Of a stretch of DNA of 64,000 nucleotides, positions 36,702 through 45,784 are shown one piece after another. The notes under the pieces were generated by a model, which did not search any database, had not been told where the DNA came from, and saw only the letters and a list, made by a program, of their open reading frames with translations. Each line of letters begins with the position of its first letter. Within the stretch, counting starts at the first letter, position 1. The position numbers and the translations under genes were made by a program. The stretch covers positions 819,501 to 883,500 of the forward strand of contig NZ_LR134266.1 of NCBI RefSeq assembly GCF_900636365.1, read 5' to 3'. The DNA is from Streptococcus viridans (GTDB lineage Bacteria; Bacillota; Bacilli; Lactobacillales; Streptococcaceae).

Positions 36702-37142
36702 ATGAATTTTGAAGATAAATTTATGGAAATCCAGGTTGATATGGTTTCGTTAGCAATGGAATATGTCCAAAATCAAGCAGATAAAATATTTATTTATTGC
36801 GTTGCTGATGGTTTTTATAGATTTGATGTATTTTTTAAAACTAATAATCATTATCTAGATAGAGATGAGATTTCGGATCACCTACCTAATAGAATAGATA
36901 GTTCGGATGAAATTCAGTTTAGTCTATTAAGAATTGGTGCACAAAATATAGAAAGAATGGTCAAGCTGTGCCAAGAATACAATCGCGAACATCCAACTGA
37001 AATGTGGTTGATTTATGATGCTCAGAAAAACAGTCTTGATAGTCGCTATAGCTATGAAGGGCGTTATGACAAGGATGAGGAATTGATTCCACGTCTAGAA
37101 TTTGAAAAATGGTTTGAGGAAGTAAAAAACAAGCAACTGTAG
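36702..37142 (+). CDS. Orphan immunity-like protein (resembles YezG/DUF600 antitoxins)
   Basis: A 146-residue acidic soluble protein. The layout (N-terminal helix, then strand-rich IFIYCVADGFYRFDVFFKT, a mid region and a C-terminal FEKWFEEVK helix) resembles YezG/DUF600 immunity proteins of polymorphic toxins. I choose ATG 36702, which has AAGGAT upstream; a GTG four codons earlier is the alternative. No toxin gene is adjacent. Its AT-rich composition differs from uvrC and hemW. Family assignment is tentative. Confidence 0.6.
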   Translation: MNFEDKFMEIQVDMVSLAMEYVQNQADKIFIYCVADGFYRFDVFFKTNNHYLDRDEISDHLPNRIDSSDEIQFSLLRIGAQNIERMVKLCQEYNREHPTEMWLIYDAQKNSLDSRYSYEGRYDKDEELIPRLEFEKWFEEVKNKQL

Positions 37143-37153
37143 GAGAAGAAGAT

Positions 37154-37201
37154 ATGACCCAACAAGATCAAGTAATGATCTATCCCTTGCCAACTGATTA
37201 A
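37154..37201 (+). CDS. 15-codon open frame with strong ribosome site (truncated gene?)
   Basis: AGGAGAAGAAGAT precedes an ATG that opens only 15 codons, ending PLPTD. The good ribosome site 11 bases after the immunity-like gene suggests a second immunity gene whose body has been lost. Confidence 0.35.
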   Translation: MTQQDQVMIYPLPTD

Positions 37202-37369
37202 TGAAGTTATAAATATTGATGCTATCTTTGATATAATACCGCCATTAAAAATGATGATATAGAGCAGTGAACGAAAAAAAATCGTAATGATATTTTTGAG
37301 CTTTCCATTACGTTTTATGCTACAATGAAAGCAAAAATAGTTCGTTTAGGTTAGAAAGGAGAAGTATAA

Positions 37370-37543
37370 ATGCGTGGCTATAAAATTAAACTATTATTAT
37401 TTTGTCTCTCTCTTCTAATCCTGACCTCAATAGCTTATTTTAGCAATAAATTAACATGTCCCCTTTTTTTAAAGCTTATATTTTACTCAATAATCATTGC
37501 CTATTGTTTCAATATAGCTTTGAGTTTTTATAGTAAGAGGTAG
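37370..37543 (+). CDS. Small two-helix membrane protein
   Basis: A 57-residue protein: a basic start (MRGYKIK), one hydrophobic stretch (8-24), a short loop with SNKLTC, a second hydrophobic stretch (31-50) and a basic end (SKR). AAAGGAGAAGT precedes the ATG, and TGCTACAAT (37318-37326) is an extended -10 promoter. It is AT-rich like its surroundings. I do not recognise it; bacteriocin immunity or a small membrane toxin are possibilities only. Confidence 0.6.
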   Translation: MRGYKIKLLLFCLSLLILTSIAYFSNKLTCPLFLKLIFYSIIIAYCFNIALSFYSKR

Positions 37544-37745
37544 AGCTAGTTATCCACCTCTACTTTATTTTGACAATATTAAAGTGAACGTAATATAATA
37601 AGGTTTTATAAGAAAAATGAAGAATACAAGTTCAATTTGGATCGGTCATTTTTTAGATGTTATTTTTGTTAAAAATCAACCAATTTAATAGATTATAGAG
37701 AGGTTGGCTAAGTGCTAGACCTCCCTTTTTGCTATAATAGAGAGT
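37544..37745. other. Spacer before uvrC with a second promoter
   Basis: TTGACA (37570-37575), 18 bases and TATAAT (37594-37599) form a promoter. A 23-residue frame follows (37617-37688) with no good ribosome site. The stretch ends with the uvrC -10 box. Confidence 0.4.
37726..37742 (+). repeat. 17-bp direct repeat, right copy, containing the uvrC -10 box
   Basis: Second copy of TTTTTGCTATAATAGAG. Its TATAAT (37733-37738) ends 7 bases before the uvrC ATG, so uvrC mRNA should be leaderless or nearly so. Confidence 0.6.
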
Positions 37746-39578
37746 ATGAACAACTTGATTAAATCCAAGCTCGAGCTTCTACCGACGAGTCCGGGCTGTT
37801 ACATTCACAAAGATAAGAACGGTACCATCATCTATGTGGGGAAGGCCAAGAATCTTCGCAATCGGGTGCGGTCCTATTTCAGAGGGAGCCACGATACCAA
37901 GACCGAAGCCCTGGTATCTGAGATTGTAGATTTTGAGTTTATTGTCACTGAGTCCAATATTGAGGCCTTACTTCTTGAGATCAACCTCATCAAGGAGAAC
38001 AAGCCCAAGTACAATATCATGCTCAAGGACGATAAGTCCTATCCCTTCATCAAGATTACCAATGAGCGCTACCCCCGTCTCATCATCACGCGCCAGGTCA
38101 AAAAGGATGGCGGTCTCTATTTCGGTCCCTATCCGGATGTGGGAGCTGCCAATGAGATCAAACGGCTTTTGGATCGGATTTTTCCTTTCCGCAAGTGTAC
38201 TAATCCGCCTTCCAAGGTCTGTTTTTACTACCATTTAGGGCAATGCATGGCTCACACAGTCTGCCACAAGGACGAGGCCTATTTCAAGGGCATGGCTCAG
38301 GAGGTTTCTGATTTCCTCAAGGGGCAGGATGACAAGATTATCGATGAGCTCAAGATCAAGATGACTACCGCTTCGCAAAACATGGAATTCGAACGGGCGG
38401 CCGAATATCGGGATCTGATCCAGGCCATCGGTACCCTGCGGACAAAACAGCGGGTCATGGCCAAGGATTTGCAGAATCGGGATGTCTTTGGCTACTACGT
38501 GGACAAGGGCTGGATGTGTGTACAGGTCTTCTTTGTCCGTCAGGGCAAGCTGATCGAGCGCGATGTCAACCTCTTCCCATACTACAACGATCCGGACGAG
38601 GATTTCTTGACCTATGTGGGGCAGTTTTACCAGGAGAAATCTCACCTGATCCCCAATGAAATCCTGATTCCCCAAGATATCGATGAGGAAGCGGTCAAGG
38701 TCCTAGTGGATACCAAGGTCCTCAAGCCCCAGCGTGGGGAGAAGAAGCAGTTGGTCAATCTGGCCATCAAGAATGCGCGTGTCAGTCTGGAGCAGAAGTT
38801 CAATCTCCTTGAAAAATCGATGGAGAAGACCCAAGGTGCTATTGAAAACCTAGGAAAACTCCTGCAAATTCCAATCCCTGTGCGCATTGAGTCTTTTGAC
38901 AACTCCAACATCATGGGGACCAGTCCGGTCTCTGCCATGGTGGTCTTTGTCAATGGGAAGCCAAGCAAAAAGGACTACCGCAAGTACAAGATCAAGACCG
39001 TCGTTGGGCCAGATGACTATGCCAGCATGCGGGAGGTCATTCGCAGACGCTACAGCCGGGTTATGCGGGATGGTCTGACGCCACCAGACCTAATCGTTAT
39101 CGATGGGGGTCAGGGCCAGGTTAATATCGCTAAGCAAGTCATCCAAGACGAGTTAGGGCTGGATATTCCTATTGCGGGCCTACAAAAGAATGACAAGCAC
39201 CAAACCCATGAATTGCTCTTCGGTGACCCTCTCCAAGTCATCGAACTCTCTCGAACCTCGCAGGAATTTTTCCTCCTGCAACGAATCCAGGATGAAGTCC
39301 ACCGTTTCGCCATCACCTTCCACCGCCAGCTCCGGTCCAAGAATTCCTTCTCCTCTCAGCTGGATGGCATCGAAGGTTTGGGACCAAAACGCAAGCAGTT
39401 GCTGATGAAGCACTTCAAGTCACTGACCAAGATCAAAGAAGCTACTGTGGATGAGATCGTCACAGTCGGTATCCCACGAGCAGTCGCGGAGGCAGTGCAA
39501 GCCAAGCTCCATCAAGGAAAGCAGAAAGAAGCAAGCCCCTTGATGGAAGTGGCGGAGCCGGTAAAAGACTTACAGTAA
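37746..39578 (+). CDS. uvrC: UvrABC excinuclease subunit C
   Basis: Makes both incisions in nucleotide excision repair after UvrAB loads on damage. The 610 residues have the GIY-YIG nuclease domain (about 12-90; [20 protein letters not shown]), the UVR motif (about 205-240), the RNase-H-like C-terminal nuclease ([23 protein letters not shown]) and C-terminal helix-hairpin-helix motifs ([10 protein letters not shown]). Full length. No ribosome site is visible between the -10 box and the ATG. Confidence 0.97.
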   Translation: MNNLIKSKLELLPTSPGCYIHKDKNGTIIYVGKAKNLRNRVRSYFRGSHDTKTEALVSEIVDFEFIVTESNIEALLLEINLIKENKPKYNIMLKDDKSYPFIKITNERYPRLIITRQVKKDGGLYFGPYPDVGAANEIKRLLDRIFPFRKCTNPPSKVCFYYHLGQCMAHTVCHKDEAYFKGMAQEVSDFLKGQDDKIIDELKIKMTTASQNMEFERAAEYRDLIQAIGTLRTKQRVMAKDLQNRDVFGYYVDKGWMCVQVFFVRQGKLIERDVNLFPYYNDPDEDFLTYVGQFYQEKSHLIPNEILIPQDIDEEAVKVLVDTKVLKPQRGEKKQLVNLAIKNARVSLEQKFNLLEKSMEKTQGAIENLGKLLQIPIPVRIESFDNSNIMGTSPVSAMVVFVNGKPSKKDYRKYKIKTVVGPDDYASMREVIRRRYSRVMRDGLTPPDLIVIDGGQGQVNIAKQVIQDELGLDIPIAGLQKNDKHQTHELLFGDPLQVIELSRTSQEFFLLQRIQDEVHRFAITFHRQLRSKNSFSSQLDGIEGLGPKRKQLLMKHFKSLTKIKEATVDEIVTVGIPRAVAEAVQAKLHQGKQKEASPLMEVAEPVKDLQ

Positions 39579-39718
39579 AGGGTTTGTTTTTTGGGAAAAA
39601 TGAGGAATCAGGTATAGAGCAGATGAAACAGATTCTAGCTAATCGCCTTATTTTGAGAGCTGAGCATATCATATTTTATAAAGTTATTGTATCAATTAAA
39701 TATAAGCAGGATGAGTAG
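39579..39718. other. Spacer after uvrC with a 31-codon frame
   Basis: An ATG at 39623 opens 31 codons to TAG 39716-39718, abutting the next gene. It has no strong ribosome site and no recognisable product, so I do not call it as a gene. Confidence 0.35.
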
Positions 39719-40192
39719 ATGAAATTAGATATTAGAGTTGAACAAGCTTTGCAAGCGATAAATTTTGTTGAACGATACGAGCAACTTTCCAACTATTACA
39801 GTAAAGATAGGACACCAGAGGGTCAAGAGCTTGATTATTTTGACGGTGATTTTTTAATGGAAATCGTAGAATCATTGGGCTATGATGTTCAGTATGATAA
39901 GCGAGAACGATTTTTCCATATTAACTTGCAACAAGTTGAGAATTTTCGTTTTGGTTTTCATTTTGCTTTTGAGTTTGGCCGATTAGAATTGATTTGGGTC
40001 ATATATGAAGGAGATAAAGTACTTCTAGGTTCTCCTTGGACCATATATGCTAGGCTAATGATTTCACGAAACTATATTATAAAACAGCCAGTTATTTCTG
40101 ATTATATTGATTTTCGAGATGTCATGAAAATCGCTTTTGAAATGTATGACGATTTTAAGCAAGAATTTTTAAAGATTGCTAAAAATCAATAA
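39719..40192 (+). CDS. Orphan immunity-like protein of unknown family
   Basis: A 157-residue acidic, aromatic-rich soluble protein, with FHFAFEFGRLELIWVIYEGDK in its middle (about 78-98) and a helical C-terminus. AT-rich and isolated, it resembles immunity proteins of polymorphic toxins in size and composition, but I do not recognise the family. AGGATGAG lies before the ATG. A terminator follows. Confidence 0.5.
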   Translation: MKLDIRVEQALQAINFVERYEQLSNYYSKDRTPEGQELDYFDGDFLMEIVESLGYDVQYDKRERFFHINLQQVENFRFGFHFAFEFGRLELIWVIYEGDKVLLGSPWTIYARLMISRNYIIKQPVISDYIDFRDVMKIAFEMYDDFKQEFLKIAKNQ

Positions 40193-40231
40193 TTTAAAAA
40201 TCTCAATTGGCCATGAGGCTCGTTCGTTACC

Positions 40232-40265
40232 AAAATGTGATAACCAAGTATTATCACATTTTTTA
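40232..40265 (+). terminator. Rho-independent terminator
   Basis: AAAATGTGATA paired with TATCACATTTT, followed by T's. Confidence 0.85.
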
Positions 40266-40328
40266 TTTTTATACTCGTTTTTGTTATACTTAAGGCAAAC
40301 AGATTTTTCAATCCCAAAAGGAGTAGTT

Positions 40329-41176
40329 ATGAACCATCGAATTGCCATTTTATCTGATATTCACGGGGATACGACAGCCCTGGAGGCAGTGATTGCGGAT
40401 GCGCGTGCTCTAGGCGTGAAGGAATACTGGCTTTTAGGGGACATTTTGTTACCGGGGCTGGAAGAGAGGACCTTTTTGAGTTGCTGGATGCGATTCCCAT
40501 TACAGTAGCTGTTCGAGGAAATTGGGACGATTGTGTTCTAGAGGCCTTGGATGGCGAGTACGGACTTGAGGATCCGCAGGAGATCCAGCTTCTTCGTCTC
40601 ACTCAGTACCTCATGGAAGGACTAGATCCTAAGCGGATCGATTGGCTTCGTTCGCTTCCATTGGTAGAGAAGAAGGAGGTCAATGGTATTCGTTTTTCAC
40701 TGACCCACAATTTGCCAGAAAAGAATTACGGTGGAGACTTGCGTCCAGCAAATGTGACGGAGAACTTTGACCAATTGCTGGATGACCAGACGGATATGGC
40801 GATCTACGGTCATGTCCACAAGCAGTTGCTTCGCTACGGCAGCCAGGGCCAACAGATCCTCAATCCGGGGACTATTGGCATGCCTTATTTTGACTGGGAA
40901 CCAATTCAAAACCACAGAGCTCAGTATGCTCTGATCGATGTCGAAGAAGATGGGGTGACCAACCTGCAATTCCGGAAGGTAGCCTATGACTATGAATCAG
41001 AGCTCCAAGATGCCAAGAACAAGGGCCTTCCATTTATTGAGATGTACGAAGAATTGAGACGCGAGGATAACTATCGGGGTCATAACATCGAGCTTCTAAC
41101 TTCTTTGATTGAACAACACGACTATCTAAAGGAGGCTAATGCTTTCCTTGAGTCTATAAAAACGCATAAGGGGTAA
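40329..41176 (+). pseudogene. Metallophosphoesterase (calcineurin-like) with a -1 frameshift
   Basis: The front (MNHRIAILSDIHGDTTAL...WLLGDILLPG) carries the first metal motifs. The rest (GREDLFELLDAIPITVAVRGNWDD...AIYGHVHKQ...NPGTIG) continues in another frame with the GNWDD and GHVH motifs. Inserting one base near 40458 restores PGPGREDLFELL and a protein of about 282 residues. As it stands the first frame ends at 40508. AAAAGGAG precedes the ATG. It may be a real mutation or an assembly error; no classic slippery site for programmed shifting is present. Confidence 0.8.
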
Positions 41177-41187
41177 GTAATAAAGAA

Positions 41188-42831
41188 ATGGGATTAACTG
41201 TTGATCAGCATAGAGAGCTTGTGGTAAATGATATCCGACAAGCCCTTCAACATGTTTTTGGTGAGCATTTCGAAATTGTAGACATAGAAACGACAGCCCG
41301 GAGTGCTTATGGTCCGACTTTTATTCTTGAGATTCATCTTGAAGAATATAAGACAACAATAAATATGTTGGTTGAAGGTAACGATGTATCACTCCTTTGG
41401 GGGCCTGAAAGATTCGGAATGGAGTTTTTGTATGATCGAGATCGTTTTAGGGATAGCTTTGGAAAGATCAAAGCTTATCTGGATCAACCTGGCCTTATGT
41501 TTTCTGAAACACTGACTCCTGATAATCTCTTAAAAAAGCGTTTCCTCCTTAAAAGAATGATAGAATCGACCTTTGAGGGAATAGCAATAATAGACTTCTG
41601 GAGAAGACCCTTCGAAAAGAATGAACCCTTTAGGGTTGTCTTTACTTGTCTGTTGCCTCATTATCCAGCTTTTTTTAGCCTTGAGATAGCGAGTCAGCAG
41701 TTTGTCCTAGAAGAGATAGATCCAACAGTGTCTGCTGTAGAGGACCAAGCATTCCCACTTCATCAGCCCATTGATCTAACTGTATCCAATATGACTTCTT
41801 TCTTGGAATGGTTTAAAGATAGTCTAGAAGGGAATCTAGAAAAGAATACTTCCACCGATACGCTTTCTGGTTTAACTCTCCCCCTTGATCCTGCTACAGT
41901 TGAAGAGAATATTTCTCAAGTACAAGAGATAATCCGATCGACATTTACAAAGGATGTTTCCTTTATGGAAGCGAACAAATTGGTTAAGTCTAAGACATTT
42001 TATGGAGTTGATTTTTCGGTTGCATCTGATTTTTATGGAGCTATATTTTCAATAAGCTTGATTGGGCGATACTTTTGTCTTAAAGTGGTGGAGCCGGATA
42101 AACCAGATAAGAAAGACAATTGGATGATCAATGGCTTTCCTTATCTGCTGACGGAGGAAAACCTTAGCAAACTCATCAGGGAAGCGGAGGCCTATTTTGC
42201 TAGACAGCTAGAACCAGTTGAAACTCCAGCTGAGTCAACTGAAAGCAATAGTAAAGCAAAACCAAGCATCCAAGCTCTGGTAGAAGTAGACCAAGCTAAG
42301 GACAAAGAAGAATTGCTCAAAAAAGAGTATTTAGGATTAAGAAAACTCTGGAAAGTCCAGATCCTGATTTTCTGTCTGTTAATGATTGCCGTATTCGCCC
42401 TAGAAGTGTATATGGGGGGAGCTGGTTATAAGGCCTTTAAGATGAAAATTAAGTATAGTTGGATTTCTGTCCATAGTTTTTCATTTATCTTTCTGACCTT
42501 GTATGCATTGTTGACCCTCTTCCCGACTCAAAAGCGTATCTATGAGCTCTTACCTCAATCCCCTAGTTGGAAATCTCATTCGACCAAGGGAGTTCGTCTG
42601 CCTAAGAAGGAAACTGGCTGGACCTGTTTAGTGATCCTGATCATGTTTCTTCTAGGGACGCTTGATTTCCTCAGTCGCAAGCCGGAACCAAAGGTTGAAA
42701 ATCCGTTGAACTACCAAGAGATCAACAAGCTCTATGAGGAAGAAAGAAAGTCTCACTACGACGATATCTTCAACAAAATCCAGGATTCTAGTGGTCAGAT
42801 CTTTGAAAAAGAAGGTCCTGCATCGGAATGA
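41188..42831 (+). CDS. Large hypothetical membrane protein with C-terminal membrane helices
   Basis: The 547 residues divide into a soluble N-terminal part (1-380) and a C-terminal part with three membrane segments (about 391-411, 428-447, 475-493), ending in a charged tail. Within the soluble part, the segment at about 10-115 and that at about 240-345 look alike in order and length (helix, FYG-type strand, ISLIGRYFCLKVV-type strands), suggesting an internal duplication. I do not recognise the family. The ribosome site is weak and distant (AAGGGG), so it may depend on the upstream broken gene's transcript. Confidence 0.65.
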   Translation: MGLTVDQHRELVVNDIRQALQHVFGEHFEIVDIETTARSAYGPTFILEIHLEEYKTTINMLVEGNDVSLLWGPERFGMEFLYDRDRFRDSFGKIKAYLDQPGLMFSETLTPDNLLKKRFLLKRMIESTFEGIAIIDFWRRPFEKNEPFRVVFTCLLPHYPAFFSLEIASQQFVLEEIDPTVSAVEDQAFPLHQPIDLTVSNMTSFLEWFKDSLEGNLEKNTSTDTLSGLTLPLDPATVEENISQVQEIIRSTFTKDVSFMEANKLVKSKTFYGVDFSVASDFYGAIFSISLIGRYFCLKVVEPDKPDKKDNWMINGFPYLLTEENLSKLIREAEAYFARQLEPVETPAESTESNSKAKPSIQALVEVDQAKDKEELLKKEYLGLRKLWKVQILIFCLLMIAVFALEVYMGGAGYKAFKMKIKYSWISVHSFSFIFLTLYALLTLFPTQKRIYELLPQSPSWKSHSTKGVRLPKKETGWTCLVILIMFLLGTLDFLSRKPEPKVENPLNYQEINKLYEEERKSHYDDIFNKIQDSSGQIFEKEGPASE

Positions 42832-42915
42832 TCTGATCTCGTAGAAGGGCCAGTAGCCTAGTTGAAAAGGAAACCGGCTCTTTAATGAAAAAACTCTGCA
42901 AGCTCTTTCATTTTG

Positions 42916-42924
42916 TGTTAAAAT
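42916..42924 (+). promoter_or_regulatory. Extended -10 promoter of the nitroreductase
   Basis: TGTTAAAAT (TAAAAT 42919-42924), 32 bases before the nitroreductase ATG. Confidence 0.5.
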
Positions 42925-42956
42925 AGAGGTAATAGAATTAGAAAAGGAAGTTGACT

Positions 42957-43562
42957 ATGAAATTCCTATAACTCAACAAAAAACGTCATGCGATCAAGCA
43001 TTTTACAGACCAGCCGGTCGATCCAAAGGATGTACGGACAGCTATTGAAATTGCGACATTGGCTCCAAGTGCGCACAATAGCCAACCATGGAAATTCGTG
43101 GTCGTTCGTCAGAAAAATGCGGAATTGGCTAAACTAGCCTATGGTGGGAACTATGACCAAGTCATGGAAGCACCTGTGACCATCGCTCTCTTTACAGATA
43201 CCGATTTGCAACGTCGGGCTCGGAAGATTGCGCGTGTCGGTGGGGTCAAAAACTTCACAGAGGAGCAGTTGCAATACTTTATGCAAAACCTTCCTGCAGA
43301 ATATGCTCGCTACAATGAACAACAGATTAGCGATTACTTGGCATTGAATGCTGGATTGGTCGCGATGAACTTGGTATTGGCCTTGACGGACCAAGGGATC
43401 GGCTCAAACATCATCCTTGGCTTTGACAAATCAAAAGTCAATGAAGTCTTGGAAATCGAAGAGCGTTTCCGTCCAGAACTCTTGATTACTGTCGGCTATC
43501 CAGCTGAGAAGGTAGAACCTAGCTACCGCTTGCCAGTAGACGAAATCATTGAAAAACGCTAA
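42957..43562 (+). pseudogene. Nitroreductase-family FMN oxidoreductase with a stop at codon 5
   Basis: From ATG 42957 (AAAAGGAAG upstream) the frame reads MKFL, then TAA at 42969-42971, then LNKKRHAIKHFTDQPVD and on without interruption to 43562. The family start is MKFLELNKKRHA, so a single GAA-to-TAA change explains the break. The region after the stop includes the FMN phosphate-binding KRHAIKHF and APSAHNSQPW. Everything else looks intact, so the loss is recent. No in-frame restart with a ribosome site is visible. Confidence 0.85.
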
Positions 43563-43574
43563 TAGAAACTGAAA

Positions 43575-43616
43575 GAACCGGATGGTCCTCGTCTCGTACG
43601 ATACAAGTCCGGTTTT
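43575..43616 (+). terminator. Terminator after the nitroreductase
   Basis: AACCGGA/TCCGGTT stem with a long loop, then TT. A second inverted repeat (CTAGAA.CC/GG.TTCTAG, 43617-43664) follows it. Confidence 0.6.
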
Positions 43617-43698
43617 CTAGAATCCTTTGGTGGACTGATGGACAGTCGCTGATGGGGTTCTAGAGAATTCAATTTAAATCGAAATAACGGAGGAATGC

Positions 43699-45105
43699 AT
43701 GACAACAATTGACTTTAAAGCAGAAGTAGAAAAACGCCGCGAAGAATTGATGGCTGACCTTTTCAGCCTCTTGGAAATCAACTCAGAACGGGATGACAGC
43801 CAGGCGGATGCGACTCACCCTTATGGACCTGGACCAGTCAAAGCCCTTGAGAAATTCTTGGAAATCGCTGAGCGTGATGGCTACGAAACAACTAACGTGG
43901 ATAACTATGCTGGACACTTCATCTTTGGACAAGGGGAAGAAGAGCTCGGAATCTTTGCTCACATGGACGTGGTACCTGCTGGTAGTGGCTGGAATACAGA
44001 CCCTTACAAACCTGAGATTATCGATGGCAAGCTCTATGCGCGTGGTTCATCTGATGACAAGGGACCTACAGTAGCGTGTTACTACGGTTTGAAGATTATC
44101 AAGGATCTGGGATTACCAGTATCTAAGCGCGTGCGCTTTGTGGTTGGTACAGATGAAGAATCTGGTTGGGGCGATATGGACTACTATTTCAAACATGTCG
44201 GCCTTCCTGATCCAGACTTTGGTTTCTCTCCAGATGCCGAATTCCCCATCATCAACGGGGAAAAAGGAAATATCACCGAGTACCTACACTTCGGTGGTTC
44301 AAACACAGGTCAAGCGCATCTTCATAGCTTCACCGGTGGCCTTCGTGAAAACATGGTGCCTGAGTCAGCAACTGCAGTTGTTTCTGGTCAATTACCTGAT
44401 CTAGCTAGTCTTTTGGAGGCCTTTGCCAATGAACACCAACTTCGTTATGAAGTTGCAACAGAAGATGACGGTAAATTCAACATCACCATTATCGGGAAAT
44501 CTGCCCACGGCTCTACTCCAGAAGCTGGGATCAATGGAGCAACTTACTTGGCTCTCTTCTTGAACCAGTTTGACTTCGGTGGAGATTCCAAAGCATACTT
44601 GCAAGTGTCAGCATCTCTTCTTCATGAAGACTTTGCTGGTGAGAAGCTTGGCATTGCCCATACGGATGAAAAGATGGGGGCTCTCAGCATGAATGCGGGT
44701 GTCTTCAACTTTGACGAAAATAGCTCAGATAACACCATCGCCTTGAACATTCGTTACCCTAAAGGAACAGATCCAGAAACCATCAAAGCTGGTCTTGAAA
44801 GAGTAGAAGGAGTGGCGTCCGTCAGCTTGTCTGCCCACGGCCACACACCTCACTATGTTCCTATGGAAGATGAATTGGTCTCAACGCTTTTGCGTGTCTA
44901 TGAAAAACAAACCGGACTGAAAGGTCATGAGCAAGTAATCGGTGGCGGAACCTTTGGTCGTCTATTAAAACGTGGGGTTGCCTTCGGTGCTATGTTCCCA
45001 GACTATGTGAACACGATGCACCAAGCCAATGAATTTACGGATGTAGAAGATCTCTATCGTGCAGCTGCAATCTACGCAGAAGCCATCTACGAACTCATCA
45101 AATAA
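43699..45105 (+). CDS. pepV: Dipeptidase PepV (M20 family)
   Basis: A zinc dipeptidase of 468 residues for the last steps of peptide use. Metal and catalytic residues are visible: His88 and Asp90 (FAHMDVVPAG), Asp119-Asp120 (GSSDDKGP) and Glu153-Glu154 (TDEESGWGD). GGAGG precedes the ATG. The size and the internal lid-domain insertion are typical of PepV. It has its own terminator. Codon use is strongly biased, suggesting high expression. Confidence 0.95.
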   Translation: MTTIDFKAEVEKRREELMADLFSLLEINSERDDSQADATHPYGPGPVKALEKFLEIAERDGYETTNVDNYAGHFIFGQGEEELGIFAHMDVVPAGSGWNTDPYKPEIIDGKLYARGSSDDKGPTVACYYGLKIIKDLGLPVSKRVRFVVGTDEESGWGDMDYYFKHVGLPDPDFGFSPDAEFPIINGEKGNITEYLHFGGSNTGQAHLHSFTGGLRENMVPESATAVVSGQLPDLASLLEAFANEHQLRYEVATEDDGKFNITIIGKSAHGSTPEAGINGATYLALFLNQFDFGGDSKAYLQVSASLLHEDFAGEKLGIAHTDEKMGALSMNAGVFNFDENSSDNTIALNIRYPKGTDPETIKAGLERVEGVASVSLSAHGHTPHYVPMEDELVSTLLRVYEKQTGLKGHEQVIGGGTFGRLLKRGVAFGAMFPDYVNTMHQANEFTDVEDLYRAAAIYAEAIYELIK

Positions 45106-45111
45106 GACGCT

Positions 45112-45141
45112 ACTCAGTCGGCACTTGCTGGCTGAGTTTTT
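45112..45141 (+). terminator. Rho-independent terminator after pepV
   Basis: A 12-bp stem with G-T pairs (ACTCAGTCGGCA/TGCTGGCTGAGT) followed by TTTT. Confidence 0.7.
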
Positions 45142-45157
45142 GCTTAGAGGAGGAGAA

Positions 45158-45760
45158 ATGGAGCAACTAGAGCGGATCAAAGAGGCCATCATGGCCGATC
45201 CACAAAACAAAGACTATACGGATAAGGGGATTGAGCCCTTGTTTGCGGCACCAAAGACTGCTCGGATCAATATCATCGGACAGGCACCTGGACTGAAAAC
45301 ACAAGAAGCTGGCCTCTATTGGAAGGACAAGAGTGGGGACCGCTTAAGGCAATGGTTGGGAGTCGATGAAGAGACCTTTTACCACTCGGGTCTATTTGCG
45401 GTCATTCCCATGGACTTTTATTTCCCAGGGCATGGCAAGTCAGGAGATCTGCCACCTCGCAAGGGTTTTGCGGAAAAGTGGCACCCTCTGCTCCTTAAGG
45501 AGTGTCCGGATATTGAGTTGACTCTCTTGATTGGCCAGTACGCCCAAGCATACTATCTCCATGAGAGAGTCAGTGGCAAGGTGACCGAGCGGGTGCGCCG
45601 ATACAAGGACTATCTGCCCGACTATTTCCCTCTGGTCCACCCTTCGCCCCGCAATCAGATCTGGATGGCCAAGAATCCCTGGTTTGAGGCAGAAGTGGTG
45701 CCGGCTCTTCAGGCTCGGGTTCAGCAGATATTAAGAGAGTACAAAAAGAATAATGAGTGA
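45158..45760 (+). CDS. Uracil-DNA glycosylase family protein
   Basis: A 200-residue protein of the UDG superfamily, with GQAPG at 41-45 (motif 1) and HPSPRN (motif 2) near the C-terminus. It would remove uracil or related lesions from DNA, although some members have lost that activity. The ATG at 45158 follows AGAGGAGGAG; the frame is open further upstream into pepV, but without support. Confidence 0.85.
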   Translation: MEQLERIKEAIMADPQNKDYTDKGIEPLFAAPKTARINIIGQAPGLKTQEAGLYWKDKSGDRLRQWLGVDEETFYHSGLFAVIPMDFYFPGHGKSGDLPPRKGFAEKWHPLLLKECPDIELTLLIGQYAQAYYLHERVSGKVTERVRRYKDYLPDYFPLVHPSPRNQIWMAKNPWFEAEVVPALQARVQQILREYKKNNE

Positions 45761-45784
45761 TAACCACCAATAGGAGGAATTCCC

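Noticed and set aside
40440..40510. Programmed -1 frameshift in the phosphoesterase
   Set aside because: No X XXY YYZ slippery heptamer with a downstream structure at the break. A simple one-base loss explains it better.
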